Shown here: piece after piece, positions 52,881 to 62,460 of the stretch
Position numbering within the stretch: the stretch's first letter is position 1
Layout of the letters: each line of letters starts with the position of its first letter
Assembly (NCBI RefSeq): GCF_018343695.1
Contig: NZ_JAGYPJ010000001.1
Span: forward strand, 3,881,744 to 3,945,743
Reading direction: 5' to 3'
Length of the DNA: 64,000 nt
From: Lederbergia citrisecunda
GTDB taxonomy: Bacteria > Bacillota > Bacilli > Bacillales > Bacillaceae_C
The notes under the pieces: model-generated
Told to the model about the DNA's origin: nothing
Database searches by the model: none
What the model saw: the letters and a program-made list of their open reading frames with translations, nothing else
Program-made: the position numbers and the translations under genes

Positions 52881-54605
52881 ATGAAAATTAGTTTAAAGCT
52901 GAAAATGGTCTTTATTTTTTTCGTTTTACTATTACTATCTTGCTTGTTAATTAGTGTTACTGTCTACAAATCATCCATGGACTTTGTAAAGGAATCTGTT
53001 GGTAAACAAGCGTCAAACACTATTGAAAAAGCAACAAACGTAATTGATATGGAACGATATAAGGAATTGAATATTAACTCGAGTGAAACTGGTTATTACA
53101 GCGAACTACGGGAAGAGCTCAACAAAATTAGAGAACTGAATCAAATGGTGTATTTGTATACGATGACACGAGTACAAAATGGAAACGGCTATGATTACTA
53201 TTATTTGGTTGATGGCGAGCCGATTGGATCAGAAGATGCATCGGAGTTGGGTGAAAAAGAAGAAAGTGCTTCTACATTCCCTGCACTTGAGCGAGCTTTT
53301 GAAACAGGAAATGTGGAATATGAAATATCGAAGGACCCAGGATATGGTCCATTAATATCCGTCTATGTCCCTATTAAAACGGAAGCGGGGGATATTATTG
53401 GAATTATGGGCGCTGATTTGGATGCAGCCGAAGTATATGACGGTATGGCTGCTAATGAAATAAAACTCATTATTATCACCATCTCCGTTTTAGCAGTCGG
53501 TTTATTAATTATCTACTTTTTTACGGATTACTTAACAAGACCTTTGCGAAGATTAACAGAACAGGTGGAGCGTGTAGGTAAAGGCGATTTGTCTGTTGAA
53601 ATTGAAACAAATCGTCAAGACGAAATTGGCATGCTAACAAAGGCATTTCATCAGATGGTATCTGATTTAAAGGAAGTCATTGATGGAATCAATTCAAATT
53701 CGATTCAATTAATGAATACATCCAATCAAATACTAGAAAATAGTGAGAAGGTAAGTGAAGCAAGTCATCAAATTTCATCTTCTATTCAAGAGGTATCCGA
53801 AAGTGTATACACACAATATAAATCATCAGAAGAAAGCGCCTCAACGTTGGAGCAAATGTCTAATGGGATACAAAAAATCGCTTCCGCTTCGGCAAATGTG
53901 TTTGACTTGTCATCTTTAAGTCTAGAGCATGCGAATGGTGGAAAAAGTAAAATTGAAAATGTAATCAATCAAATGAATATTATCAATCAATCTGTTTCAG
54001 CTTCATCCAGTGCGATTAAAATGTTGGAAGAACAATCAGAAGACATTTCATTTATTATTAAAATGATTCGCGACATTTCTGCCCAAACCAATTTGTTAGC
54101 ATTAAATGCTGCAATTGAGGCAGCTAGAGCAGGCGAATCTGGAAAAGGATTTGCAGTAGTTGCCGATGAAGTGAGAAAGCTAGCGGAACAATCTGAGCAA
54201 TCGACAAACAGCATAGCTGCTTTAATTGAAAAAATGAATGAAAATACAAGTAGAACGGTCGAAGCGATGAATGTCGTCACACGTAATGTTGAAGCCGGGA
54301 TTCAGGTTGTTGAAGAAGCAGGAAACTCCTTCGAAAACATAGTTGAATCCATTCACAGTGTGTCTTCTCATATAAAAGAAGTATCACAGACTTCTGAAGA
54401 AATGTCGGCTTTTTCAGAAGAAGTGGCTGCGGCAGTTGAAGAGACTACGATGTCTGCAAGTCAATCTGCGGATAATACGAAAAACGTTGTGGACCGAACG
54501 GTGGAACAAGAAAGCCATATTGATGATATAACAGCTGCAATTACGAATTTGACGCAAATGGCAAAGAACTTGGATGAATTGATAAAGAAATTTGTTTTAA
54601 AATGA
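52881..54605 (+). CDS. Methyl-accepting chemotaxis protein
   Basis: 574 aa; ATG 52881 follows AGGAG by 7 nt (52878 is possible). TM1 ([20 protein letters not shown]), an extracellular sensor of about 150 residues with a Cache-like pattern ([40 protein letters not shown]), TM2 near 190-215, HAMP, and the signalling tip [20 protein letters not shown]. The signalling half has the conserved hairpin. Ligand unknown. Confidence 0.92.
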   Translation: MKISLKLKMVFIFFVLLLLSCLLISVTVYKSSMDFVKESVGKQASNTIEKATNVIDMERYKELNINSSETGYYSELREELNKIRELNQMVYLYTMTRVQNGNGYDYYYLVDGEPIGSEDASELGEKEESASTFPALERAFETGNVEYEISKDPGYGPLISVYVPIKTEAGDIIGIMGADLDAAEVYDGMAANEIKLIIITISVLAVGLLIIYFFTDYLTRPLRRLTEQVERVGKGDLSVEIETNRQDEIGMLTKAFHQMVSDLKEVIDGINSNSIQLMNTSNQILENSEKVSEASHQISSSIQEVSESVYTQYKSSEESASTLEQMSNGIQKIASASANVFDLSSLSLEHANGGKSKIENVINQMNIINQSVSASSSAIKMLEEQSEDISFIIKMIRDISAQTNLLALNAAIEAARAGESGKGFAVVADEVRKLAEQSEQSTNSIAALIEKMNENTSRTVEAMNVVTRNVEAGIQVVEEAGNSFENIVESIHSVSSHIKEVSQTSEEMSAFSEEVAAAVEETTMSASQSADNTKNVVDRTVEQESHIDDITAAITNLTQMAKNLDELIKKFVLK

Positions 54606-54650
54606 GATATGGTTTTAAATCAATAACATTGGACGAGTAATATAAAATCG

Positions 54651-54688
54651 AAAAACCTGTAGGAGGAATGATCCTTTACAGGTTTTTT
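54651..54688 (+). terminator. Terminator of the chemoreceptor gene
   Basis: AAAAACCTGTA pairs with TACAGGTTTTT; inner GAGG/TCCT. It lies between convergent genes. Confidence 0.75.
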
Positions 54689-54717
54689 GTTATTTCTATA
54701 GCACTATGACGATCATT

Positions 54718-55596
54718 TCACTGACTACCTTTTGACTGCCGTTCATGCTCAGGTTCAGGATGTATTAAAACATGTGCATCGGGAAATCGATTAATGATTT
54801 CTCCTTCTATCTTGTCACATAGTCTATGGACCCTTTCAAAGTTATAGTGAGACGGTACTACAAGATGAAAGTCTATCCATTCATTAGGTCCAGAGCGTCT
54901 TGTTCGAAAATCATGATATTCAATAAACTCTTTTTTATAGAATCGAATGATTTTCAAAATTTCTTCTTCTTCGTTCTGTGATAGGCTTGCATCCAATAAT
55001 GGAGGAAAAGATTCCTTCATCAATTTATAAGCCTCAATCATGATATATATAGCTAGGGCTATACCGATTATCGGATCTAAAAAATGCCATCCGGTAATAC
55101 TTACAAGTAATAAACTGGCCGCAACACCAAGTGAAGTGTATACATCTGTAAGTAAATGAAGTGCATTAGATTTCATTGCCATCGATTTTGTTTTTTTCGC
55201 TGTTCGGCTAATGATTTTTGATACGACTAAATTTACTAGTGCCCCAAATAGCATGACAAGAATACCTAACATGGGTAGTTTAATGGGCATAGGATTAATG
55301 AGTTTATGAACACACTCATAAATGATCCAAAAACCGGCTATAAAAATTAATAAAGTTTCGATTGTTCCGGAAAGATTTTCTACTTTGCCATGTCCATATC
55401 GGTGATCTTTATCCGCCGGTTTGTTTGAAATTCGAACAGAGAAAAAAGCGATCAAAGAAGCCATTAGATCCAAAGACGAATGGATAGCCTCCGATAAAAC
55501 AGCGACTGACCCTGTTAAAATCCCTACAATTATTTTTAAGATAACGATAACAGAATTACTTATGACTGAAAGAAATGCGATTTTTGCGGAATTCAT
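54718..55596 (-). CDS. Cation diffusion facilitator (Zn/Mn/Fe efflux)
   Basis: 292 aa, ATG 55596. Six membrane helices with the CDF metal site in EAIHSSLDLMASLIAFFS (H/D in TM2) and HLLTDVYTSLGVAAS (H/D in TM5). The C-terminal cytosolic domain (FHLVVPSHYNFERVHRLCDK; DAHVLIHPEPEHE) is typical. The metal cannot be told. Divergent from the sporulation peptide genes. Confidence 0.9.
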   Translation of the reverse strand: MNSAKIAFLSVISNSVIVILKIIVGILTGSVAVLSEAIHSSLDLMASLIAFFSVRISNKPADKDHRYGHGKVENLSGTIETLLIFIAGFWIIYECVHKLINPMPIKLPMLGILVMLFGALVNLVVSKIISRTAKKTKSMAMKSNALHLLTDVYTSLGVAASLLLVSITGWHFLDPIIGIALAIYIMIEAYKLMKESFPPLLDASLSQNEEEEILKIIRFYKKEFIEYHDFRTRRSGPNEWIDFHLVVPSHYNFERVHRLCDKIEGEIINRFPDAHVLIHPEPEHERQSKGSQ

Positions 55597-55915
55597 TATT
55601 AAACCTCAATTTATTAGTCTTTGTTTCTATGCTAACAAATCAAAGTTGAGTGGGTCTACAGCAACCTTTTTTGTATGCTCTATAAAAATATGACCATGCA
55701 AAGATTGTTTCGCAACACCAAATTTCCATGACAAGGGCAATGCATTGCTTTTCATTTATATAATTGCATAAATGGGGATAAATCTATTAGACGAGTGACG
55801 ATTTTTCTATCAGATTATACGTATGACCAATACACTTATTGAATAATTACATATTGTGTTCTATGGGATGATATTTATAGTATCCCATACATTTTCAATG
55901 GAGGTGTTAGGTAAA

Positions 55916-55999
55916 GTGGGAACTTCGTTTGCTTTGATCGTAGTCTTGTTTATTTTGCTTATCATTGTAGGAGCAGCTTTTGTAGGAACAGGCTATTAA
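55916..55999 (+). CDS. YjcZ-family sporulation peptide
   Basis: 27 aa from GTG 55916 after [27 protein letters not shown] followed by AFVGTGY is the short YjcZ/YczN type: Gly-rich end plus one helix ending in LLIIVG. A second member follows at 56074. Members are made in sporulation; function unknown. Inverted repeat TATGGGAT/ATCCCATA lies at 55862-55889 upstream. Confidence 0.8.
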   Translation: MGTSFALIVVLFILLIIVGAAFVGTGY

Positions 56000-56073
56000 T
56001 AGACTGGGCTTTTTGATTAATCCATCCCTTTCGAATTAAGAAGGAAACTTATATTGATTGGAGGTGAATGCAT

Positions 56074-56208
56074 ATGTGGTACGGCGGATGTGGTGGTTAC
56101 GGCTACGGCGGGTACGGCTCCGGTTACTCAGGAGGCAGTACTTTTGTATTGATCGTAGTCTTGTTCATATTATTGATTATCGTAGGAACATCTTTCATGA
56201 CTTACTAA
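56074..56208 (+). CDS. YjcZ-family sporulation peptide
   Basis: 44 aa, ATG 56074 after GGAGGTGAATG. A Gly/Tyr-rich N terminus ([18 protein letters not shown]) is followed by the YjcZ helix [15 protein letters not shown]. The shared helix with the gene at 55916 indicates duplication. Confidence 0.85.
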   Translation: MWYGGCGGYGYGGYGSGYSGGSTFVLIVVLFILLIIVGTSFMTY

Positions 56209-56284
56209 TGCAAAATCACTAGGGCAGAAGTAGATTCTGCCCTTTTTTAAATTCATTAAAAGTCGTTCTAAATGTATAAAGTAG

Positions 56285-56308
56285 AAAACCACGCTTATAT
56301 AAGCGTGG
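56285..56308 (-). terminator. Terminator of the coat-like gene
   Basis: CCACGCTTATATAAGCGTGG is a perfect 20-bp palindrome with TTTTC after it on the minus strand. Confidence 0.75.
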
Positions 56309-56322
56309 CGTTTTGCGTTAAT

Positions 56323-56520
56323 TTACCAACGACGGAAAGGGCGTCTATGTTCGATAACTTCTCTCCTTCTAATTGGTCTTATAATGTGTCTAGGTACATC
56401 TTCAATGTGTATACGATCAACATGAACAATCGGATGGATAACTGGATGTACGCGGCGTATAAAGCGGTTTCTTACTATGTGCCTTGGGTGAACTACGATT
56501 GGCCTAGTATGATGAAACAA
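56323..56520 (-). CDS. His/Arg-rich small protein, CotD-like
   Basis: 65 aa from TTG 56520, with AGGAGGTG about 10 nt upstream. MFHHTRPIVVHPRHIVRNRF continues RRVHPVIHPIVHVDRI, with many His-Pro steps and basic residues. Resembles CotD-like inner spore coat proteins (HPxH patterns). The overlapping plus-strand frame of 88 codons has no ribosome site and is rejected. The sporulation context (YjcZ genes next to it) supports coat location. Confidence 0.6.
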   Translation of the reverse strand: MFHHTRPIVVHPRHIVRNRFIRRVHPVIHPIVHVDRIHIEDVPRHIIRPIRRREVIEHRRPFRRW

Positions 56521-56761
56521 TTATATTACACCTCCTAATATTCATATATCATATAATGTTTCATTAACTCCTTTGGAAACGGACAATTATATCATTAAGG
56601 GTACAGATAGGCTGTAAATAGTTTTATGAACTAGAGAATGAACCTGACAATTGTTTTCATTGAATGAGTTTATAAAACTTTTATACTTCATTCAGGGTTT
56701 GTTTATTGTTACATAGTATGATGTAGTGTAGGGAACTCATTATTTTTTGAAGGGGAATTTC

Positions 56762-58204
56762 ATGTCTATTCGCAAACGCCTTTTTATCTCAAATGCTGCT
56801 ATGATTGTGATGCCTATCATTATTATTGTGTTTATTATATTTTTATTAAGTATGGTTTATAGTAATGGTTCTTTCATTGGAACTCATTTTAGACAACAAT
56901 GGCAAAACAATGATGAACGAACAGTAGAACTTTTTAATAAGCTTCAAAAAACAGCTTCACTAAATCAAGAAAAATTTCTTAATAAGGATTATTTTGAATC
57001 CCTATCCGAACAATTGAAGAGGGAACATGTTGAGGTTGTCATTCGTAAGGGGAATAATGTATTGTTTTCATCCAATCAGCATATTTCGAATGGGGATCTA
57101 CCTACTTTTGGGAATGAAGGATATAATCCAGCTGGCGCGAGAGTCGGGGAAGAACACTATTCAATTAGGCAGCATGATTTTTACTTCAAAGATGGGATTC
57201 AAGGTTCGATTTTCCTTTTAGACGATTCAGCATCTTTTGTAAAGTTTGCCAGAACATTTTTTCCGATTCTTTTTGGTAGTTTAATTCTTTCGCTTGTACT
57301 TACGAATGTATTTTTGTCGTATATCGTGTCGCGGAGTATTTTGCGACCCGTTCGCCAATTATCCGCTGCGTCTGAAAAAATTAGCAGTGGTAATCTGAAT
57401 TTTACCATCAAGTCGAAAAGTAAAGATGAACTTGGGCAGCTGATTAGGTCGTTTGATTCGATGAGGGCTCAACTAAAGGAATCATTAGAAGTTCGTGATA
57501 AATACGAAAACAATCGTAAAGAAATCATTGCGAACATTTCACATGATTTAAAAACGCCTATCACATCCATTCTCGGATATGTGGAAGGACTGCAAGATGG
57601 TGTTGCAAATTCGGACGATAAACGAGAACAGTATCTTGATACGATTCGCTCCAAAGCCACATATATGAATCGATTAATTGAAGAACTCGCCTTGTATTCC
57701 AAATTAGATGTGAATAAATTGCCCTTTCATTTTGAATCCGTTGACATTCTAGCTTTTATAAAAGACTATTTAGAGGAAATCAATGAAGAATTAATCGAGA
57801 AGGATGTCCAAATATCCTTTAATGCAATAAAAGGTCATGCTAATGTATTAATAGATAGAGACAAATTGATCCGAGTAATGGAAAACATTATTTTTAACAG
57901 TGTAAAGTTTATGAATAAAAGACCTGGGAAGATTACGATTTCAATTAGAGAACAAGAAAATATGATTAAAGTAAGTGTAAGTGATAATGGTCCAGGTGTT
58001 TCCCAAGATGACCTCATGTCTATATTCAAGCGTTTTTACCGAACTGATCCAGCTCGAAGCACTGGGGGAAGCGGGCTTGGACTAGCAATTGCCTCGCAAA
58101 TTATTGAAGCACACGGCGGCGAAATATGGGCAGAAAATATGCCAATGGAAGGTCTTCGCGTAAACTTCACACTTAAAAAATCAGAGGATGGAAACCATGA
58201 ATAA
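56762..58204 (+). CDS. HAMP sensor histidine kinase
   Basis: 480 aa, ATG 56762 after AAGGGG. TM1 residues 9-30, an extracellular loop of about 130 residues, TM2 about 166-188, HAMP, then the HisKA box NISHDLKTPITSILGYVEGL (His261), N box RVMENIIFNSVKFM, G1 DNGPGV, and G2 GGSGLGLAIA. It phosphorylates the response regulator encoded 8 bp overlapping its end. Signal unknown. Confidence 0.92.
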   Translation: MSIRKRLFISNAAMIVMPIIIIVFIIFLLSMVYSNGSFIGTHFRQQWQNNDERTVELFNKLQKTASLNQEKFLNKDYFESLSEQLKREHVEVVIRKGNNVLFSSNQHISNGDLPTFGNEGYNPAGARVGEEHYSIRQHDFYFKDGIQGSIFLLDDSASFVKFARTFFPILFGSLILSLVLTNVFLSYIVSRSILRPVRQLSAASEKISSGNLNFTIKSKSKDELGQLIRSFDSMRAQLKESLEVRDKYENNRKEIIANISHDLKTPITSILGYVEGLQDGVANSDDKREQYLDTIRSKATYMNRLIEELALYSKLDVNKLPFHFESVDILAFIKDYLEEINEELIEKDVQISFNAIKGHANVLIDRDKLIRVMENIIFNSVKFMNKRPGKITISIREQENMIKVSVSDNGPGVSQDDLMSIFKRFYRTDPARSTGGSGLGLAIASQIIEAHGGEIWAENMPMEGLRVNFTLKKSEDGNHE

Positions 58205-58886
58205 GAAGATTTTGATTATAGAAGATGATCAAAGTATTGCGGAATTAGAAAGGGATTATCTTGAGATCGAGGGCTTCCATGTTGAGATTGCCTCGGATGG
58301 AAAAAGTGGTTTAGATGCAGCCATAAATAAACAATTTGATTTAATTTTACTGGATTTAATGATTCCGAACATCAATGGCTTTGATATTTGTAAACAAGTG
58401 AGAAAAGTATCCAATATTCCGATCATTATGGTGACAGCCAAATTTGAAGACATCGACAAAGTACGCGGATTAGGTCTTGGTGCAGATGATTATGTTGTAA
58501 AGCCTTTTAGCCCACGGGAATTAGTTGCACGGGTAAAAGCTCACATTTCAAGGTACGAGCGCTTAATACAAACGGACACACCAAGGGATGAAATCTATGT
58601 AAGAGGTCTGCAAATAAATACGGCATCAAGACAAGTATTCCTGGATGGAAAAGAAGTGCTATTCACGACGAAGGAATTTGATTTACTTTCCTTTTTCGTC
58701 ATGCACCCAAACCAAGTTTTTTCGAAGGAAGAGTTATTTGAAAAAATATGGGGACTTGATTCAATGGGAGATAATGCGACTGTCACGGTCCATGTGAAAA
58801 AAATTCGCAAAAAAATTGAAAAGGATACATCTAATCCCGAATATATTCAAACAATGTGGGGATCTGGATATCGTTTTAATGGATAA
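58197..58886 (+). CDS. OmpR/PhoB-type response regulator
   Basis: 229 aa, ATG 58197. Receiver with Asp53 in LILLDLMIP and Lys102 in VVKPFSP; winged helix (LLSFFVMHPNQVFSKEELFE; VTVHVKKIRKKIE). It overlaps the end of the kinase gene by 8 nt and is translated by coupling. Kinase before regulator is the less common order. A terminator follows, so the membrane genes downstream have their own promoter. Confidence 0.93.
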   Translation: MNKKILIIEDDQSIAELERDYLEIEGFHVEIASDGKSGLDAAINKQFDLILLDLMIPNINGFDICKQVRKVSNIPIIMVTAKFEDIDKVRGLGLGADDYVVKPFSPRELVARVKAHISRYERLIQTDTPRDEIYVRGLQINTASRQVFLDGKEVLFTTKEFDLLSFFVMHPNQVFSKEELFEKIWGLDSMGDNATVTVHVKKIRKKIEKDTSNPEYIQTMWGSGYRFNG

Positions 58887-58918
58887 AAAACACTCATTTA
58901 AAAAAATGGGTGTTTTTT
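58885..58918 (+). terminator. Terminator of the two-component operon
   Basis: AAAAAACACTCATTT and AAATGGGTGTTTTTT with one G-T pair. Confidence 0.75.
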
Positions 58919-59015
58919 CATTCTGTACATAATAGTTTATACATTTTTTATATTTGCTTCAGAGGGAGTTTAGACTTGCTTGTTATAGTGATTGCAGTGG
59001 GACGGAGGTGAGAGA

Positions 59016-59507
59016 TTGCAATTATCGATAACCGGAAAAAGATGGCTCCTTACGATTCATCTCATATTTTCAGCGATTATGCTTGGGAATATGGTAACCT
59101 TTCTTATTTTAAGCATTACTGCAGCTGGAACTGGGAGTGAACAACTAGTCGGCAGCTGTTATCAAATCATGCATGTTTTATCGAAAACATCTGTAAGAGC
59201 ATCGACTATTGGTACATTGGTATCTGGAATCCTTCTATCCATTTGGACAAAATGGGGATTGTTTAAGTTTTATTGGATTATCGTAAAAGAGATTCTCACA
59301 GCACTCCTTCTCTTTTTAAATCTATGGGGTATGTATGCATGGACAATGAACACCTTGGCTGGATTTGAATCAAATATGAATCAATTGGATATGTATATGT
59401 TCCATATTGATTTATGGACTGGCATCGTTATTCAAATTCTTTCGCTACTATTCATATTTGTAATATCTGTCTTTAAGCCATGGGGAATGCGCAAAGCAAC
59501 AAAATGA
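59016..59507 (+). CDS. DUF2269-like four-helix membrane protein
   Basis: 163 aa; TTG 59016 follows GGAGGTGAGAGA. Four membrane helices (LLTIHLIFSAIMLGNMVTFLI and others) with His residues in helix 1 and near ELTALLLF. The SKTSVRASTIGTLVSGILLS segment resembles the DUF2269 family. Function unknown. It heads a three-gene set. Confidence 0.65.
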   Translation: MQLSITGKRWLLTIHLIFSAIMLGNMVTFLILSITAAGTGSEQLVGSCYQIMHVLSKTSVRASTIGTLVSGILLSIWTKWGLFKFYWIIVKEILTALLLFLNLWGMYAWTMNTLAGFESNMNQLDMYMFHIDLWTGIVIQILSLLFIFVISVFKPWGMRKATK

Positions 59508-59534
59508 TTTCATTGGAGGGGAGGGTCTTCCATT

Positions 59535-59936
59535 GTGGAAATAACAAAAATAGGCAAGGCAATTCGCGGTTTCTTTGCTGTACTTTCAGTAATGTTTTTT
59601 ATTGCGATCATCTGCCAAGTTTTTATTGCGGGAGTGGCATTGTTCGCTGATTCTAGTCAGTGGGCTTTTCATAAATCGTTAGTCGTCTATTTTGAATTCA
59701 TTCCGTTAGTGATGTTCGTATTAACATTTTTCGGAGGCATTCCAAAGAAATTGCGTTGGCATAGTTTAGGACTCTACGTAATGGTTGCATTGCAATACGT
59801 TACTGTTGGATTGTCAGGCAAAGTTCCTTATGTAACGGCACTTCATCCTGTCATCGCATTGTTATTATTCTGGCTTTCTATCGCCATGTTAAGAACGAGC
59901 TTAGCATTAATCAAAACAAATAAAAGTAGGAGTTGA
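59535..59936 (+). CDS. DUF6220-like membrane protein
   Basis: 133 aa from GTG 59535 with GGAGGGGAGG upstream. Four helices, and a helix with LHPVIALLLFWLSIAML where His is central, as in this family. It starts 28 bp after the previous gene; the two look like one operon with the next small gene. Confidence 0.65.
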   Translation: MEITKIGKAIRGFFAVLSVMFFIAIICQVFIAGVALFADSSQWAFHKSLVVYFEFIPLVMFVLTFFGGIPKKLRWHSLGLYVMVALQYVTVGLSGKVPYVTALHPVIALLLFWLSIAMLRTSLALIKTNKSRS

Positions 59937-59941
59937 TTAAT

Positions 59942-60145
59942 ATGCACCATTGGGGATATTTTCACCCATTTGCTTTTGTATTCTTTTTAATCATAGTTGG
60001 GGTATTTATCATGATTTGGAGAGGAAGAGGGAGAAAATGCTATCACCCTCAAAATGATGCTTTATCTATCCTAGAAGCCCGTTTTGCAAAAGGGGAAATC
60101 AGTGCAGAAGAATTTAAGGAAATGAAAAAAACATTGAATAGTTAA
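59942..60145 (+). CDS. SHOCT-domain membrane protein
   Basis: 67 aa, ATG 59942 after AGGAGTTG. One membrane helix (FAFVFFLIIVGVFIMIWRG), then a C-terminal SHOCT motif (AISLEARFAKGEISAEEFK-type segment SILEARFAKGEISAEEFKEM). SHOCT domains are oligomerisation modules. Starts 5 bp after the previous gene. Confidence 0.8.
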   Translation: MHHWGYFHPFAFVFFLIIVGVFIMIWRGRGRKCYHPQNDALSILEARFAKGEISAEEFKEMKKTLNS

Positions 60146-60168
60146 TGGTGGGAATTAAATAAAGGGAA

Positions 60169-60222
60169 GAAGAAATAACGCTCCTATGCTCGCTCAAAGC
60201 TGTCGGAGAGTTATTTCTTTTG
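60169..60222 (+). terminator. Terminator of the membrane-protein operon
   Basis: AAGAAATAACgCTCC and GGAGaGTTATTTCTT pair across a loop, followed by TT; the outer arms are 15 nt. Confidence 0.65.
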
Positions 60223-60309
60223 GCTCTTTTCGTAAACTTTGTTGCTTTTAGAAGGTAATAATGAAAACATTTATAATAAAAATAGAAACTAAACTTTGGA
60301 GGGGGTTCT

Positions 60310-60478
60310 ATGGGTGAAAATAATAAGGAACAAATGAGTTCTTTGTTGCATAAGAATGAGAGAGTTTGTAATGGAAGCTGATAAAGGTCTTTGGATACAC
60401 CGACTAGATGAATTTAAAAGACTAGAGGGTAAACGCCTTGATTTACTGAACGAAATAATAATAGATGAAGTCATCTAA
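60310..60478 (+). pseudogene. Small gene split by a frameshift
   Basis: ATG 60310 after GGAGGGGG reads MGENNKEQMSSLLHKNERVC to TGA 60381. A second frame from ATG 60356 reads MREFVMEADKGLWIHRLDEF and continues KRLEGKRLDLLNEIII to TAA 60478. Joined, they would give a charged helical protein of about 55 aa. No family recognised. Confidence 0.5.
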
Positions 60479-60571
60479 AGTTTTTTATTAAAAGTTAGAG
60501 AAAGTCAATTATAGTCAATAATGATAAGCAATTTAATATAATGTAAGAGATTATATTGGCGAAATAAGAGT

Positions 60572-60614
60572 GGATAGAGTTTTCAGAATACATCTGAATC
60601 TCTATCCATCTTTT
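60572..60614 (+). terminator. Terminator after the split gene
   Basis: GGATAGAG pairs with CTCTATCC, inner TTCAGA/TCTGAA, followed by TTTT. Confidence 0.65.
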
Positions 60615-60697
60615 CGTTCATTTACAATTGCATTATGACTCGGTAAAAAGTATAGCTGAATTAAACTATCGTGTCCCGTTAGCTCAATACCCTCGAA

Positions 60698-61090
60698 TCA
60701 ATTTTGTTCTTCAATTGCCCAGAAACGATTTCCGTACGGGTCATTAAACATTAGAACCTTGTCTCCGCCGCCGCCGAAAGTAATCTCTCCAACTGGGACA
60801 CCACTATGAATTAAATCAGATTGCAACTGCTCGATGTTTTCAGTTGTAAATTGTATTGAATAATGTGGATTCAGCTTGATGTTACCTGTGTACCAAATGC
60901 TGCTCTCGTCCTCTTCTTCCCCAAAAAGTAAGATTTCTTGTCCGTTTGCCAGCTTAAGGCTTGCAATCCCCATCTTCCAAATCAAATTAAAGCCTAGCAC
61001 ATTAACATACCACTCGATTGACTTTTCATATTCTTCAAAATTCCCCGATTTCGTAACTGGAATGCCTAACACAATTTCTTTGACACCCAT
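60698..61090 (-). CDS. VOC-family (glyoxalase-like) protein
   Basis: 130 aa; ATG 61090 follows GGGAGGT by 11 nt. A single VOC module (GIPVTKSGNFEEYEKSIEWY; FGGGGDKVLMFNDPYGNRFW). It binds a metal or small molecule; bacterial relatives act in resistance or catabolism. No target readable. Confidence 0.8.
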   Translation of the reverse strand: MGVKEIVLGIPVTKSGNFEEYEKSIEWYVNVLGFNLIWKMGIASLKLANGQEILLFGEEEDESSIWYTGNIKLNPHYSIQFTTENIEQLQSDLIHSGVPVGEITFGGGGDKVLMFNDPYGNRFWAIEEQN

Positions 61091-61120
61091 AAACCGTTGA
61101 TACCTCCCATCATATTGCAT

Positions 61121-61580
61121 TGATGTAATGGTAGTTATGTATCTTGAAAAGATTCGGCATTATTGTCACATTATCCTGCCCGTTAGCTCAACCTCAGAGA
61201 TTATCTGAGGGTAGTTCTAAATCAAGAATTTACAGAGGAATTTGGTTCCTATACGTTTGTTAAATTTACGAATAAAAGTACATTTCTATCGTTGCGTACA
61301 AATGTTTTGCAATATACTAAAAAAGACACAGAATTCTGTGTCTTGTCTTTACTATTTAAATTGATAAATTGTGCTGTTGGTACCTATATCTACAGCAATA
61401 ACTACTTCTAAATTGCCTATATGTTAATCCCCCTGCTTTGTTTTTATGAATGATATTCATCTTCAAAATATGGAAAACCTTTTTGTTAACCTGCTTTAGC
61501 TGGTACTTACAATTCCTTTATGGTCGCAAAAAATAGAATAATCTTTTGTAGGAAATGTTGAAGAACATCATTTAATCAGT
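61121..61580. other. Intergenic stretch with one hairpin
   Basis: About 460 bp without a supported gene. It contains the 22-bp palindrome at 61323-61344 and otherwise A+T-rich DNA. Confidence 0.5.
61323..61344 (-). terminator. Terminator of the DUF2277 gene
   Basis: AAGACACAGAATTCTGTGTC plus TT is a perfect palindrome; the minus strand continues with TTTT. Confidence 0.65.
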
Positions 61581-61859
61581 TTAGATCTCTTCTATACCAA
61601 ATCTTTTTGCATTTCTAGCACGAGACCGTTCAGCTTCAACCTCTCGATCACGTGGTTGGGCTGTGGTTTCTAGTGAGTTTAGTAAATTTTGTGTAGCGAT
61701 CGCTATCTCCTCAATGGCACGATTAAATGCGTCTTTGTTTGCTTGCGATGGCTGATTGAAACCGGAAATCTTTCGCACATATTGAAGTGAGGCTGCGTAT
61801 ACTTCGTCTTCGGTAGCTGGAGGGTCAAAGTTAAAAAGTGTTTTAATGTTGCGGCACAT
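61581..61859 (-). CDS. DUF2277-family protein
   Basis: 92 aa, ATG 61859 with AAGAGGAG upstream. MCRNIKTLFNFDPPATEDEV and LQYVRKISGFNQPSQANKDA are hallmarks of DUF2277, a small Gram-positive and actinobacterial family of unknown function. It lies 39 bp downstream of the YwnA-like gene and is probably co-transcribed. Confidence 0.88.
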   Translation of the reverse strand: MCRNIKTLFNFDPPATEDEVYAASLQYVRKISGFNQPSQANKDAFNRAIEEIAIATQNLLNSLETTAQPRDREVEAERSRARNAKRFGIEEI

Positions 61860-61898
61860 TTCATTCTCCTCTTTCCTTTTGTAATTTTGTAAGTTGTA

Positions 61899-62348
61899 TC
61901 ATATATCATTTCTATTTTTATTTTTTTCTTTATTTGCAATCTCATTTACAACATCTGCGATCGTAACATTTTCAAGAGCTTTCTCTAAAGCTAGCTGAGC
62001 TGTAGATAATAACGGGAATATCGTATCTTGTATGTTCCTGCCTACAGGACAAGCTGGATTTGGATTTTCATGTACACTAAACAATTCTTTCTCCTGTACA
62101 ACATCAACCGCTTTATATACGTCGAGCAGTGTAATTTCAGATAATTCTTTTGCTAGTTCAGCCCCAGCAATACCGGGCCGTACCTTAACTAACCCAGCAT
62201 TTTTAAGCATACCCATTATTCTTCTAATAACTGCAGGATTTGTGTTTACACTTTCTGCTATAAACTCAGATGAGCTTACTCCTCCCTTATTGATTTCAAT
62301 CAATGAAAGTATGTGAATTCCTACGGCAAATCGGCTGCTGATGGACAT
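61899..62348 (-). CDS. ywnA: Rrf2-family regulator, YwnA-like
   Basis: 149 aa; ATG 62348 follows AAGGTGG by 6 nt. Winged helix (GVSSSEFIAESVNTNPAVIR; MLKNAGLVKVRPGIAGAELA) and a central helix. NPACPVG contains a single Cys, while the C-x-C-x-C cluster of FeS Rrf2 proteins is missing, so it probably senses something other than an iron-sulfur cluster. Like B. subtilis ywnA it is beside ywnB. Two 19-bp repeats and a third in the divergent region look like its operators. Confidence 0.88.
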   Translation of the reverse strand: MSISSRFAVGIHILSLIEINKGGVSSSEFIAESVNTNPAVIRRIMGMLKNAGLVKVRPGIAGAELAKELSEITLLDVYKAVDVVQEKELFSVHENPNPACPVGRNIQDTIFPLLSTAQLALEKALENVTIADVVNEIANKEKNKNRNDI

Positions 62349-62391
62349 TTTAACCACCTTCCTTACGATAATAATGCTATATATTTTGAGC

Positions 62392-62410
62392 ATGTAATTA
62401 TTTTGGTTAC
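62392..62410. promoter_or_regulatory. Third copy of the YwnA-type operator
   Basis: TGTAATTATTTTGGTTACA matches the pattern TGTAA-Y-TA-N3-TG-R-TTACA of the two sites at 62478 and 62497 and lies next to the ywnA promoter, where it would give autorepression. Confidence 0.65.
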
Positions 62411-62460
62411 AAGTTTATTATATCTTAAATTATTGCACAAAATATACAAAAGTTATTGTG

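Noticed and set aside
56272-56538. 88-codon plus-strand frame over the coat-like gene
   Set aside because: No ribosome site; the minus frame has AGGAGGTG, a terminator and CotD-like composition.
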